From NCBI GenBank assembly GCA_014193115.1, contig BJHQ01000002.1, forward strand, positions 196,815 through 260,814: a stretch of 64,000 nucleotides of DNA, given 5' to 3'. Below, piece after piece: positions 18,398 through 27,717 of the stretch; within the stretch, counting starts at the first letter, position 1, and every line of letters starts with the position of its first letter. The notes under the pieces were generated by a model. The model made no database searches and was not told the origin of the DNA. It was given only the letters and a program-made list of their open reading frames with translations. Source of the stretch: Planctomycetota bacterium. GTDB lineage: Bacteria; Planctomycetota; UBA11346. Both the position numbers and the translations under genes were made by a program.

Positions 18398-19120
18398 TCA
18401 TTCGAGGTCGCTGGAAACGACCGGACCTTTGGCTTTTTCTGACGGCCATTCGAACTGCCAGGCCGTGGTCCTGATCTCGACCCGTACCGTCGGCACCCGG
18501 GTGATGCCGAGCTGATCCGCAGGAACCTCCACGAATAGCTCCAGGGCGACCCTGGGAACCTGCTGCGGCTTCACTTCTTCGTCGGCCAATTGCTCGATAT
18601 TTTCCTGTTTTGGCTTGGGCACGGTCAGCGGAAGCTTCATCCTGGGCAAGGCGCGGTCCAAACGCAGCATGGCATTGCCGTTGACGACGGCATGCTTGCT
18701 GGCGAGGTCGATGGTCAATTCCACCGGCAATTTCAGGCGATCCCCGTCTTTCGTTGCCGGGCCGGTCGAGCGCAGGGCGCAGGTGAAGGTAGGCGCGGCG
18801 GGGATGGGATCGTCTGGGTTCTTCGCATTCGGCCGATAGGTGATCAGTTCACCTGCGATGCGGCGATCCTGCTTCAAGCTGAGTTGACCCCACTCAACCA
18901 CTTTGGCCGAGAACGCCAGGCTGGTGCCGGTGTCCTGCCATTGCACTTGGCCACCCGCTTCCGCCCGGGCGATCAGCAGCGCCGGCCAGAACTTTCCCTG
19001 CGGATCGCGCAGGTCGATCTCCACATTGGCATAGGGGGGATGGGTCGGGTTCAGGGGCAAGATGATGTCGGCAGCGCCAGCACCGACGCAGGCGAGGAGC
19101 AAGAGACACATGCGGGTCAT
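18398..19120 (-). CDS. Hypothetical secreted protein
   Basis: A 240-residue protein with a short signal peptide (MCLLLLACVGAGAAD) and a beta-rich mature part with no motif I recognise. Short strands such as LKLPVELTIDLAS and ALELFVEVPADQLG suggest a sandwich fold, and a charged KPKQENIEQLADEE loop lies near residue 170. The ATG overlaps the stop of the preceding propeller-like gene by 4 bp (ATGA), so the two are almost certainly translated together and may act together at the cell surface. Confidence 0.65.
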   Translation of the reverse strand: MTRMCLLLLACVGAGAADIILPLNPTHPPYANVEIDLRDPQGKFWPALLIARAEAGGQVQWQDTGTSLAFSAKVVEWGQLSLKQDRRIAGELITYRPNAKNPDDPIPAAPTFTCALRSTGPATKDGDRLKLPVELTIDLASKHAVVNGNAMLRLDRALPRMKLPLTVPKPKQENIEQLADEEVKPQQVPRVALELFVEVPADQLGITRVPTVRVEIRTTAWQFEWPSEKAKGPVVSSDLE

Positions 19121-20793
19121 GGCTTCACCTCCAACAAGGTCAGGTACCCATCGCTGGCTCCGCCGGCGAAGGTCGGCTGGGCGCAGCCGGGCGTGGTGAC
19201 GGCTGGCCGATCGGCGCCACCGACCATGAGCACCATCTGACGACCGTCGGGCATACGCGAGATGGACAACGCCGAGCGGGTGTTGCGCATGTCGCTGATA
19301 TCGCGGATGAGGGTGGCGGCCACTCCCGGCAGCACCGTCGCGTAGCGCACCTGGTCCAACGCGCCGTTGAAGATCGCCAGGAAATTTCCGCGTTTCTTAA
19401 GCTTTCCGAGGCTCCCCTGGGTGACCGGAAGGTTGCCGTCCTCGCAATTTCCGGTGATCACCACCGTGTCCTGATCCGCTGCCACCCGATCGATGGTGGT
19501 GAAGCGGGGAAGACCGGTTTCACCGTCAAAACCGCACCAGGCGGTCGCGGCCTCCATCTGGCAGGTGTCCGGGTTGATGCGCCCCAACCAGGCGACGGGC
19601 ATCCATTGCCGGAAGATCATATTGGTCGCGTGCTCGGGGCTGTGCTTGTTCTTGGTAGTGCGGATGCCGGCATGCATTTGCACCCGATCGATCTCGACTC
19701 CGGTGATCGGCAAGCCGAGCCCGGTCAATCCGGTCCTGGTGCGCAGGTCATACGGAACGCGGTTCATGATCGAATCAGGTCCATCGACCTGGGCGACCAC
19801 CCAGACCTTGCCCTGAGGATCGCCCCCGACATCGAAGATCGCGCTGAGATCGGTGGGCCACATGGCATCGGTTGAACGCGCCGCTCCTCCCCAGCAGTAC
19901 AGCATGGTCCAGGTCTTGCCGTCATCCTTGCCGGAAATGCGCAGCCAGTCGGCGTTGCCCGTGCTCCAATCCGCTCCGAAGGCGCTGTTCCGTGCCACCC
20001 AGTGGCGGCGGGCGATGGGATCCTCCCAGGTCATCCAGGTATGGCCTTGGCCAAGGCTGACGATCCAGGTCGTTTTCAGGGATCCGTCCTGGGCCAGGCG
20101 CAGCGCTGGCCTGGTGCGCACGTCGATGTCGTCGCCGACCAGGCGGACAACCGGTCCTCTGGTGGACACGTTCGCCCGCCTGGACCACAGGATCCGATCG
20201 AGATCCGCCGATAGTTTGACGATCAGGACGGCCTGCCTGGAGTCATCCTCATCCGCCTTTTCCCCATCGGCCTTCGGCAGGGCATCGACCAGTTCGGGGA
20301 CGGTTTGGACATTCACGCCGGCCAGTCCAACGAGACAAATGCCGCCGTCCGGCGTGACCACCGCGCTGGTGATCGTGCCGCTGCCGACCGGCAGGCGCGC
20401 GACCTTGAGCACCTTGCTGCCATCGGCTGAAAGTTTTGCGACGAAAGGCGTTCCATGCGCCTCCATCGCATTGGTGATGGCTTTAGGGGCCTTGCCATCG
20501 GTACCAAAGACGACCGGCACCTGGCCGCCAATGGTGTCCGGGATGGTGGCGGTGCATCCCGCAACCAGCACGGATCCATCAGCAGCGACGCCGCCTCCTG
20601 CCAGCCACTCATTCCCCGATCCGCCGAGCAAGGTCGCTGCGATCAGCTGGACTTTCGGGTCGCCCTTGCTGTGACGGGCGATGGCCGCCTCGGCTTGCTG
20701 CAACCGAGGTGCCGGCTCGGCTGCCGGCAGTCCAGCCACCATCGCCAGGACGACGGAGGTTGCTGCAAATGCGTGGAAAACGGGATTTCGCAT
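19117..20793 (-). CDS. Secreted propeller-like protein
   Basis: A 558-residue exported protein. The ATG at 20793 has an AGGAG ribosome site and begins a signal peptide (HAFAATSVVLAMVAGLPAAEP); the longer open frame up to 20919 has neither. The mature part repeats short strand pairs of the type DGSVLVAGCT, DGGICLVGLAG and DTVVITGNCE, as in SBBP or NHL-like beta-propellers, together with acidic DDS turns. No catalytic motif was seen. It is the first of three minus-strand secreted-protein genes and diverges from an AraC regulator. The spacer between them holds repeat R3. Confidence 0.7.
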   Translation of the reverse strand: MRNPVFHAFAATSVVLAMVAGLPAAEPAPRLQQAEAAIARHSKGDPKVQLIAATLLGGSGNEWLAGGGVAADGSVLVAGCTATIPDTIGGQVPVVFGTDGKAPKAITNAMEAHGTPFVAKLSADGSKVLKVARLPVGSGTITSAVVTPDGGICLVGLAGVNVQTVPELVDALPKADGEKADEDDSRQAVLIVKLSADLDRILWSRRANVSTRGPVVRLVGDDIDVRTRPALRLAQDGSLKTTWIVSLGQGHTWMTWEDPIARRHWVARNSAFGADWSTGNADWLRISGKDDGKTWTMLYCWGGAARSTDAMWPTDLSAIFDVGGDPQGKVWVVAQVDGPDSIMNRVPYDLRTRTGLTGLGLPITGVEIDRVQMHAGIRTTKNKHSPEHATNMIFRQWMPVAWLGRINPDTCQMEAATAWCGFDGETGLPRFTTIDRVAADQDTVVITGNCEDGNLPVTQGSLGKLKKRGNFLAIFNGALDQVRYATVLPGVAATLIRDISDMRNTRSALSISRMPDGRQMVLMVGGADRPAVTTPGCAQPTFAGGASDGYLTLLEVKP

Positions 20794-20989
20794 GGAACTC
20801 CTGTGCAGACTTGGCACAGCCCTGGTGGGCAGCTGGTTGCGGTGGTACGGGTCGCGGACGGCCTGCCCTTGGCTGATATTCCGCCTGAATAGCCTGTGAC
20901 TCCGATATGTGCCTGGCATCCCGCGGTTTTCCTCATGCTTTGTGGTTGCGAAGGCCAGTGACCTTGGACGAGTCTACCTCAGAAAAGCG

Positions 20990-21140
20990 GGTGATCCGCC
21001 AAAGCGCCAAGACTCCAAGGAAAAACGGAGGAGGTTCTCCGCCGGCACGAAAACCCACTGGGTGCGGGTGGATCTTCCTCCGACCCTCCACCCTTTGGCG
21101 CTTTGGCGTCTTGGCGGTTCCCCAACTGAGTTTTTCGGAT
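20990..21140. repeat. Dispersed palindromic repeat, copy R3 (full length)
   Basis: A near-complete copy in the 373-bp divergent spacer between the propeller-like gene and an AraC gene. It begins GTGATCCGCCAAAGCGCC and ends CTTTGGCGTCTTGGCGGTTC (21120), with extra similarity to R5 through GTTTTTCGGAT (about 21140). Its reverse complement aligns along its whole length with R6, including the internal GGAAGATCCACCCGCACCC block. Confidence 0.85.
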
Positions 21141-21166
21141 TCTATCTTGGCTTCCGGCTCCAAACC

Positions 21167-22054
21167 ATGAATGGCTCGGTCAATCCGTTGCCTGCGCCGA
21201 CCTGGTTCCTTCAGGAATGGAGTTCGTGCTGCCTCAAACCTCGCTTGGCGGGCAACTTCGACTTGCGACCAGGGCGCAGACGGTACGGCAGCCGGGATCC
21301 GTGGAGTCTGGTGGCCATCCACTCCGGTACCCTCGACGTGGTCACCAGCGGTACGCGCAAAACCGCCACCGCACCGGCACAGATTTTGTTGCCTCCGGGA
21401 CGGATCGCCGAATTCGTCGTGGGCAGGTCCGGATCACAGGGATGGTCGAGCCATTTCATCGTGGTGCCGACCCCTGCCATGGAGAATCCGATGCACCGGA
21501 TCGATCTCCCGGCTGTGGTTCCGGGACCGATCGATGAAGCCGCCTGGTTGGGCCTGCTCGGGCATTTCCATGTTGCTACCCATGGTCCGCGCAGTCCGGT
21601 CGCATTGATGCTGGCCCGGCCGGCATTGGATCTGGTGATCGCGCGATTCCTGCTCGCCGGTTTCGCCGCCTGCGACTGGGATCGGGCCTGGTCGCGTTCC
21701 AAGCCTCCAGACTGGCTGGAGGACCTGGCCTCGTGGATCTACGTCAACGCCTTAAAACCGCGGCTGACGCTGTCGGACATCATCGCGCAGTCGGGCATGT
21801 CGGTCAGCCAGGTGATGGCCGGATTCTCACGCTATTATCAGCAGACGCCGATGGCTTTCCTGCGCCGGCAAAGAATGCATCAGGCGGTCCGCTTCCTGCG
21901 CGAACGGATCGAGATGCCGATTGCCGACGTCGCGGCGCGCTGCGGCTACCGCAGCGCCAATCTGTTCGCCCGGCATTTCCGTCAGGAATTCTCGGTCACG
22001 CCACGGGCGTGGCGGGAAAGCGCGGCACCGGTCCAGATCGAAACTGGTGCCTGA
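21167..22054 (+). CDS. AraC-family transcriptional regulator
   Basis: A 295-residue regulator starting at the ATG at 21167, just downstream of repeat R3. An open frame continues upstream to 20909 but only by reading through the repeat. The N-terminal region is cupin-like (SLVAIHSGTLDVV; ILLPPGR). The C-terminal domain has both helix-turn-helix units: LSDIIAQSGMSVSQVMAGF and IADVAARCGYRSANLFARHF, closing with FSVTPRAWRE. It diverges from the secreted propeller operon and converges on the GH106-like gene. Either could be its target. Confidence 0.87.
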   Translation: MNGSVNPLPAPTWFLQEWSSCCLKPRLAGNFDLRPGRRRYGSRDPWSLVAIHSGTLDVVTSGTRKTATAPAQILLPPGRIAEFVVGRSGSQGWSSHFIVVPTPAMENPMHRIDLPAVVPGPIDEAAWLGLLGHFHVATHGPRSPVALMLARPALDLVIARFLLAGFAACDWDRAWSRSKPPDWLEDLASWIYVNALKPRLTLSDIIAQSGMSVSQVMAGFSRYYQQTPMAFLRRQRMHQAVRFLRERIEMPIADVAARCGYRSANLFARHFRQEFSVTPRAWRESAAPVQIETGA

Positions 22055-22061
22055 GTCTGTT

Positions 22062-22119
22062 CTGGGAGCGCAGGCTTCAGCCTGCTGACGTGGAGGCAGG
22101 CTGAAGCCTGCGCTCCCAG
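22062..22119. terminator. Perfect 24-bp hairpin, CTGGGAGCG repeat type
   Basis: Arms CTGGGAGCGCAGGCTTCAGC... (22062-22085) and its exact reverse complement (22096-22119) are separated by a 10-nt loop. Each arm also contains a smaller palindrome (GCAGGCT/AGCCTGC). It fills the spacer between two convergent genes, so it could act as a bidirectional terminator, but no T-run follows. It shares CTGGGAGCG with the tandem units at 29532-29602. Confidence 0.7.
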
Positions 22120-22135
22120 GGCTGCGCGTTGAGTA

Positions 22136-25100
22136 TCAACGTGCATGCCTGGATTCGGTGATGAGCTGTACCGGGCCGATCAAGCCGCTGGTGAGGTCGC
22201 CAGGATATCGGGTCGGGATGGTCCGATAGTGATTGGCCAAGGTATTGCACACCTGGATTTCCAGCAGGTTGTCCCCAGGTCGCAGGTGCCCGGTGAGCTC
22301 GATGCGCCACGGTGCTGACAACAGGACCCCGACTTGTTTCGCATTCAAGCGCACCGCGGCGGTGGCTGAAACCTGGCCGAGATCGAGCCAGAAACGCTGT
22401 CCCGGATCGACATCGCCGATGGTGATGGTCCGCCGGTACCAGGCTGAACCGGAATAATCGCGGAGCGCTCCAACCGCTGCCCAGTCGCCGGCTGGCAACC
22501 GGCCGCAACCGGTGCGCAACCGGATCGGTTCGGGAAGCACGCTGGCACCGCTCCAGCCCGGTGGCGTGACCACGCGGACGGCGAGGACGGCGGGGGCTGT
22601 TCGGGGTTCGCTCCAATCGGCGGCGAGCGTCAGGGAGCCGTCCTCGCGTCGGCCGGTCTCGCGCAGGGTGACAGCCACGCCATCGACCCAGGCGGAAACG
22701 GCATCGGCTCGGGCATGGACGGTGAGGGTGAATCCATTCAGGCCGGGTGGAGCCAGGCAGCGACCGCGAAGCACGCCGCCACGGGGTTCTCCCGCCCAGG
22801 GCAGGATCGCGCTGTCGCACCACCAGCGCGAGGCCAACTCACGGCGTGGCGCCGGCGCCCAGCGCCGACGCAGGACGACATGGCCATGGCCGGCTCCGTC
22901 GTAACGGATCAGTAGGCGAGCACCGTTGCTCACCTCGACGATATCGCCTGCGGCAATTGCCACGCCGTCGAGCCAGATGCCACTGGGTGCCAGGCCGCCG
23001 ACCAGTACTTCAGCGGTGGTCGTCGTCGCCATCCGGGCACCGCCGGGAGCCGCGTTGTGGCTGGCAGCGGTTTGGTCGCCGGATTCAGCCAGTGCCCCCG
23101 GCACCACCAAGGTGGTCCACAGCAGCCGCGTCGGGAATCGACCTGGTGCACGCAACGATTCCCAGGAATAGCGGACCGGCGGCGGCTGCGGATCGCCCAG
23201 GGCCAGCACGTCGTCGCTGATCACGCCCTTCAAACCGTGGTAGCCCTGGCCGCCGGGATCGCCTTCAGGGCCCCAGCGCCAGGAAAATTCCTGGGCATTC
23301 CACGGAATCTGGATGGAGCCATCGGTCCATGGGCGGGCGGGATCGATCGCGCTTCGGGTCCGCAAGTCGTCGACGATCGGCTGGGCCGGGACGCCTTCCG
23401 GCAGGTCGAGCCGCCACGCCTGGGGCCCGAACCCGCAGGTGGCTTCGGGCCACGAGCGATCATCCTGGTCGGAACGGATCCAGACATCGTCTGCGAGATC
23501 ACCTGGCGCCAGCCGCAGGCGCCGCGCCTCGGCCCCGATCAGGGTTTCGGTGATCGGCAGACGGAAGTCGCCCCAGGTATTGTCCATCGTTGGTTGCAGT
23601 TCGAAGTCCCATAATCCGTCCAGATCCTGGACCCTGCGGCGATGGTCGGTGCCGGAGAGCGGTGCCAGGCTGGCCGTGTCGGCGGGTGCTCCTGCCCGCA
23701 TGACGACGATCCAGGCATCGTGGGGAACCGCTTCGTCAGGCAGGCGGATCGTCGTGGTGGATGCTGTGGCGCTGACCGCCGGGAGGGGGGCGATGGAACC
23801 AGTCCAGGGATTCCACAGCTCAGGACATCCGACCGAGCGCACCGTCACCGTCGCGCCCGGTTTGGCGCCGACCAGGAACCACAGGTCGAGCACTCGCCGG
23901 GAAACAGCTTCCGTATTCGGTAACGCAGCGTCTTCATACGGGAAATGCCGGTGAAGCACGAACATCGGTGCAACGGCAATGCAATCACGTGGGATACGGC
24001 GGTTGATCAGTTCCAAGGCTGCTGCCGGGTCAGCCACGACCGCGCCGGCTCCTCCGCCGGCGAATTCGGTCAGGTATTCCGTCACCGCCACCGTCACTGC
24101 GGCGCTGCGGCCAGAAGTACCGAACAAGGACTCGACCAACTTGGCGACCTCGGGATCTCCATTTCCTGACCGTTCACTGGCGTGAGGCAGGCGTCCGAGA
24201 GCGACGACCAGGCCGCCTTGCCGCACAAAAGCAACGGCTTTTTCAAGACTAGCATGGCGCATCGCCGGCAGGTCGGCGAGGATCAGCACGCGGAATCGTT
24301 CGTCGGCGGCGCACAGCCTGCTGTCGTCGATGTGAGCGGTGGCGAGCGCTGCATCGTCGATGAAGTCCGCGTCGAGCCCGGCGGTCACCAGGTGGCGCAT
24401 CACGGCAAACGCCGGTTCGGGACTGGTGGCCAGCCCGGCATCGAGCGGCGCCACCGGGTACAGCACCGCCACGTCGCAGCGGTGGACACCCCGGGTCAGC
24501 AGCCAGCTGAGGCGTTCGATGCCGCGCAGACCTTCGGCGAAATGCTCCCAATACGGCATGCGGAAGTGGTAGCAGGGCGGAGCCCATTCCCAGTGGCTGC
24601 CGTGGGTCGAATAGTACAGGCCATGCAGGCTGAGCAGCGAACAGCCAAAGACGTAGTTTTTCACCGTCGCGGCGAGGATCCGGCCCGGTTCCATGCCCCA
24701 GCCGGCGCTGTGGTAGCCTTCCAGCCACACCCGCGGCCGGCGGTTCAAGTGAGCGATGGAACTCGACACCTTGCCCTTCACCAGGTCGGCGCCGACGCCG
24801 GGCGTGTCGTGGCCTGGGGCGCTGAACCAGCCGATCGAGCGCATGTAATCGCCATAGCGCTGGGGCTGCATGCCCCGGCCCATCTGGTCGCAGCCATAGG
24901 TCATGCCGCGTTCAGCGTGCCACTGATGAACCGGCTTGAAGTAACCGGCCTCACCAAGTTCGGTGATGGTCTGGGCCAGATCCATCCGCACTTTGACCGA
25001 TCGTGGACCGAGATCCGCCACCACCGCAGGCAGTTCAGGAATCAGATCGTAACCATGCCGGTCGCGGAACGCCGGCGCCAAGAAGCGCGACCAGGGCCGA

Positions 25101-25855
25101 CCGTCGCCGAGTCCGAACATCAATTCGTCTTGGAAGAAATAATCCAGAGAACCGGCCAAGGCTTCGGGCAGGCGGTCGGCGAAGCGCTGGAAATGCTCGG
25201 CAACCACCCGCTCGCCAAGCCGCGGATGAAGCGGATCAATGGAACGTTCCACAACAGTCGCCCACAACGCCACCACCAGCCAAGCAGAATCCGCTGGCGC
25301 CTGCCAACGGATGGTTTGAGTCGGTCCGAGATCGATGCCTTTGGTCCCGTCGGCCTGCCCGTTCCGCACCGGATAGGCCCGGACGCACAACGGAGGTTCA
25401 GGCAGTTCCCAGGAAAGGGTGGCACCACCGGCAAGATCGAATCGGCGGTGTTCGAGCACCGCGCCGCGGAACTCAGGATCGGCGGCGATCTTGTCGATCC
25501 ATTGGTGGTTTCCTGGCCAGGCGAGAGTGTAGTCGCTCAATCCGATGCGCAGGCCGCGTTCGGCGCAGGCTTGCACCGCGGCATCCCACACCCGCCACCA
25601 CGGCTCGGTGAAGATCGGCGGATCGCTGGGATAGGTCAGGCCATAGCCGCCACCGGCATGGGGCGCGTGGGCATAATTGACCTGGACACCGGAGACACCG
25701 CGGCCAGCCAGCCGGTCGAGCTGCCATTGCATCCGCTCCGGATCGAGCCGGTCGCCCATCCACCACCAGAACGGAACCTGGCCGAAACCTGGCGGCGGCG
25801 ACTGGAAATCAGCAGGATCGACCTGCGCAGATGACTGGCGCCGCTGTGTGCTCAT
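22136..25855 (-). CDS. GH106-like (alpha-L-rhamnosidase-type) glycoside hydrolase
   Basis: About 1,239 residues. The N-terminus (FWWWMGDRLDPERMQWQLDRL at about residues 28-48) matches the start of the GH106/rhamnosidase-like family. A central barrel follows (LSDYTLAWPGNHQW; YGCDQMGRGMQPQRYGDYM). The last ~200 residues form GH2-type sugar-binding sandwiches (AWYRRTITIGD; RFWLDLGQVSATAAVRLN; PGDNLLEIQVCN). The ATG at 25855 overlaps the deacetylase stop by 4 bp (ATGA), which fixes the start and rules out the longer frame to 25924. No signal peptide is visible, so the enzyme may act inside the cell on imported oligosaccharides. Rhamnosidase specificity is a family-based guess. Confidence 0.8.
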   Translation of the reverse strand: MSTQRRQSSAQVDPADFQSPPPGFGQVPFWWWMGDRLDPERMQWQLDRLAGRGVSGVQVNYAHAPHAGGGYGLTYPSDPPIFTEPWWRVWDAAVQACAERGLRIGLSDYTLAWPGNHQWIDKIAADPEFRGAVLEHRRFDLAGGATLSWELPEPPLCVRAYPVRNGQADGTKGIDLGPTQTIRWQAPADSAWLVVALWATVVERSIDPLHPRLGERVVAEHFQRFADRLPEALAGSLDYFFQDELMFGLGDGRPWSRFLAPAFRDRHGYDLIPELPAVVADLGPRSVKVRMDLAQTITELGEAGYFKPVHQWHAERGMTYGCDQMGRGMQPQRYGDYMRSIGWFSAPGHDTPGVGADLVKGKVSSSIAHLNRRPRVWLEGYHSAGWGMEPGRILAATVKNYVFGCSLLSLHGLYYSTHGSHWEWAPPCYHFRMPYWEHFAEGLRGIERLSWLLTRGVHRCDVAVLYPVAPLDAGLATSPEPAFAVMRHLVTAGLDADFIDDAALATAHIDDSRLCAADERFRVLILADLPAMRHASLEKAVAFVRQGGLVVALGRLPHASERSGNGDPEVAKLVESLFGTSGRSAAVTVAVTEYLTEFAGGGAGAVVADPAAALELINRRIPRDCIAVAPMFVLHRHFPYEDAALPNTEAVSRRVLDLWFLVGAKPGATVTVRSVGCPELWNPWTGSIAPLPAVSATASTTTIRLPDEAVPHDAWIVVMRAGAPADTASLAPLSGTDHRRRVQDLDGLWDFELQPTMDNTWGDFRLPITETLIGAEARRLRLAPGDLADDVWIRSDQDDRSWPEATCGFGPQAWRLDLPEGVPAQPIVDDLRTRSAIDPARPWTDGSIQIPWNAQEFSWRWGPEGDPGGQGYHGLKGVISDDVLALGDPQPPPVRYSWESLRAPGRFPTRLLWTTLVVPGALAESGDQTAASHNAAPGGARMATTTTAEVLVGGLAPSGIWLDGVAIAAGDIVEVSNGARLLIRYDGAGHGHVVLRRRWAPAPRRELASRWWCDSAILPWAGEPRGGVLRGRCLAPPGLNGFTLTVHARADAVSAWVDGVAVTLRETGRREDGSLTLAADWSEPRTAPAVLAVRVVTPPGWSGASVLPEPIRLRTGCGRLPAGDWAAVGALRDYSGSAWYRRTITIGDVDPGQRFWLDLGQVSATAAVRLNAKQVGVLLSAPWRIELTGHLRPGDNLLEIQVCNTLANHYRTIPTRYPGDLTSGLIGPVQLITESRHAR

Positions 25856-26610
25856 CCCACCACCACCCCTGGTAAACTCCGTCGGTTCATTTCCGGTAGC
25901 AGACGGTCGAGCACGGCGAGGCATGTGGAACGATCTCCTGGTCGGCCGGGTTCGCAGCCGTCGTGAAGCACCAGAATGCTGCGCGGCTGCAAGGCTGGCA
26001 GCAGCCTGGCGAATGCGCGGTCAGCCGTGGTGGCGACGCCGTCGCGTCCGGTGGCGGTCCAAGTCACAGTGGTCAGGTGCAGCGTGGTGGCAGCATGGCC
26101 GACGAAGGGATTCTTGATCCCCATCGGTGGACGGAACAACGTCGGTGGTGGTGCGCCAGTGATCTGGGCGATGGCCTCAGCGTTCGCTCGCAGATCCCGC
26201 ACCATCCGGCCAGGCAGCCAAAAGGGGAAGGACCGCGCGTGCCGATCGCTGTGCAGACCAATCGCGTGGCCTTCACTGGCCATTCTGCGGATCAGGTCCG
26301 GATGCTTCCGCACGTGTTCGCCGATGACGAAGAAGGTCCCTTTGCAGCCAAAGGCAGCCAGACGATCGAGCACCAGCGGCGTGACTTCTGGGTTCGGGCC
26401 ATCGTCGAAGGTCAGAGCAACGCCTGGCGATCCAGCAGGCAACCGCCAACGCACCGGGCCGTACAGCGCGGCCCTGGGATCGAGCACCGCCCAGGTGTGC
26501 AGCGCGCTGACAGCGCATCCGATGCCAGCGACTGGTGGCCAGCCCAGGGTCGGCATCAGGCTGATGGCAACCGCCATCGCCGGCACGTCGATCAGCAAGT
26601 GGGCACGCAC
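25852..26610 (-). CDS. Polysaccharide deacetylase (NodB domain, CE4)
   Basis: A 252-residue CE4-type protein. Motif 1 is TFDDGPNP, motif 2 is HSDRH (metal-binding HxxxH), motif 3 is RPPMG, and the late LVLHDG supplies the usual catalytic His. All key positions are present, so it is probably an active metal-dependent de-N- or de-O-acetylase. An N-terminal hydrophobic stretch (residues ~10-35) suggests a membrane anchor. The start is a GTG at 26610. The stop overlaps the GH106-like start by 4 bp, so the two are expressed together, probably for modification and breakdown of one glycan. Confidence 0.85.
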   Translation of the reverse strand: MRAHLLIDVPAMAVAISLMPTLGWPPVAGIGCAVSALHTWAVLDPRAALYGPVRWRLPAGSPGVALTFDDGPNPEVTPLVLDRLAAFGCKGTFFVIGEHVRKHPDLIRRMASEGHAIGLHSDRHARSFPFWLPGRMVRDLRANAEAIAQITGAPPPTLFRPPMGIKNPFVGHAATTLHLTTVTWTATGRDGVATTADRAFARLLPALQPRSILVLHDGCEPGRPGDRSTCLAVLDRLLPEMNRRSLPGVVVG

Positions 26611-26712
26611 GATTGGGATGATCGCTTCCGAGTCTGCCCGGCGCCAGCCCTGAGAGCCCAGGCCGCGGCAGCGCGCCGAGCGCCGGCTCGGGCGGAGCGA
26701 GCGCGAGCGTCC

Positions 26713-27666
26713 TCAAGCCCCGCCGGCTCCGGCGCCCAGCCGCCAGGCTCGTGGACTGAGTCCCTGCACCCGGCGGAAAACCCGGCTGAAATGGAAGGCG
26801 TCGGCATACCCACACGCCACCGCCACCGCAGCTACATCGGCCTTGGATTCGAGCAGCAGGCGGCTGGCCCGTTCGATCCGCAGGCGTTCGATCCAGGTCC
26901 GTGGTGCCAGCCCGGTCGCAGTCATCACCGCTGATCGGAACGCCGTTTCGCCCAGGCCCAGCCGTCGACGGCACGCGGCCAACGACCAGGGACGGGACGG
27001 ATCGGCGCCGATTTCGGCCAGAAGCTCTGCCAAAGGTCCGCTGGCCGTGCGTTGGCCTGCGGCGGCTACCTGGGCTTGGATCGCCCAGGTCAGGGCCGCT
27101 GCCGCGGACAGCCTGGCTGAAAACGAGCGATGGGAGCGTTGCTGATAGGCATCCACCAGTGGATCGAGGTGCTGCCGCCACCAGGCTAGGTCGCGGACAG
27201 GTACTGCTGCCCGGGTGACTAAGTCGCCGCAGGTCAGACGTGGCGCAGGCAAAGCCGGTCCGGGATCGATCGCAGCCAAGGACAAGGTGTCGATCATCGC
27301 CATCGGCTCCAGGTCGGGCTGGGCGAGCAGATCGAAATGGACCGCGATGTGGCTGCCGCCGGTGCAGGCAAAAGCATGAACGCAACCCGGAGGAATGAGC
27401 ACGGCGTGAGCCGGTGGGATGACCGTGTGGCCGCTCAGTTCCTGCCACCAAATGCCGGCTTCGCCGTTCAAAGTCAGGATCAGCTCCCAATCGCGCAGGC
27501 GGCGAGGTTGCCAGGTGGCGGCGAAGGGGGGCCGGTAACGGGCGAGATGGGCCAGGCGCATCCACGGCGCAATCGGGCCGGACGGCGCCGGCAGGGGGGC
27601 CAGACTGGAAACACCGTCTGCCAGGAAAGTGCGGTTTTGTCCAGGTTTACCCATACAGGAATCCAT
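26713..27666 (-). CDS. AraC-family transcriptional regulator
   Basis: A 317-residue regulator. The N-terminal cupin region carries GEAGIWWQ and AVLIPPGCVHAF. The C-terminal domain has RRRLGLGETAFRSAVMTATG and VAVACGYADAFHFSRVFRRVQG, closing with LSPRAWR. It lies upstream of and codirectional with the deacetylase/GH106 pair (102-bp gap) and diverges from the phytanoyl-CoA dioxygenase with a 51-bp spacer, so both are natural targets. A second in-frame ATG at residue 5 is equally possible as start. Confidence 0.87.
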   Translation of the reverse strand: MDSCMGKPGQNRTFLADGVSSLAPLPAPSGPIAPWMRLAHLARYRPPFAATWQPRRLRDWELILTLNGEAGIWWQELSGHTVIPPAHAVLIPPGCVHAFACTGGSHIAVHFDLLAQPDLEPMAMIDTLSLAAIDPGPALPAPRLTCGDLVTRAAVPVRDLAWWRQHLDPLVDAYQQRSHRSFSARLSAAAALTWAIQAQVAAAGQRTASGPLAELLAEIGADPSRPWSLAACRRRLGLGETAFRSAVMTATGLAPRTWIERLRIERASRLLLESKADVAAVAVACGYADAFHFSRVFRRVQGLSPRAWRLGAGAGGA

Positions 27667-27717
27667 TCTCTGACGTATTTTTGCCGTTCAATGCGCCGAT
27701 CACCCGAGGGAAACGCC

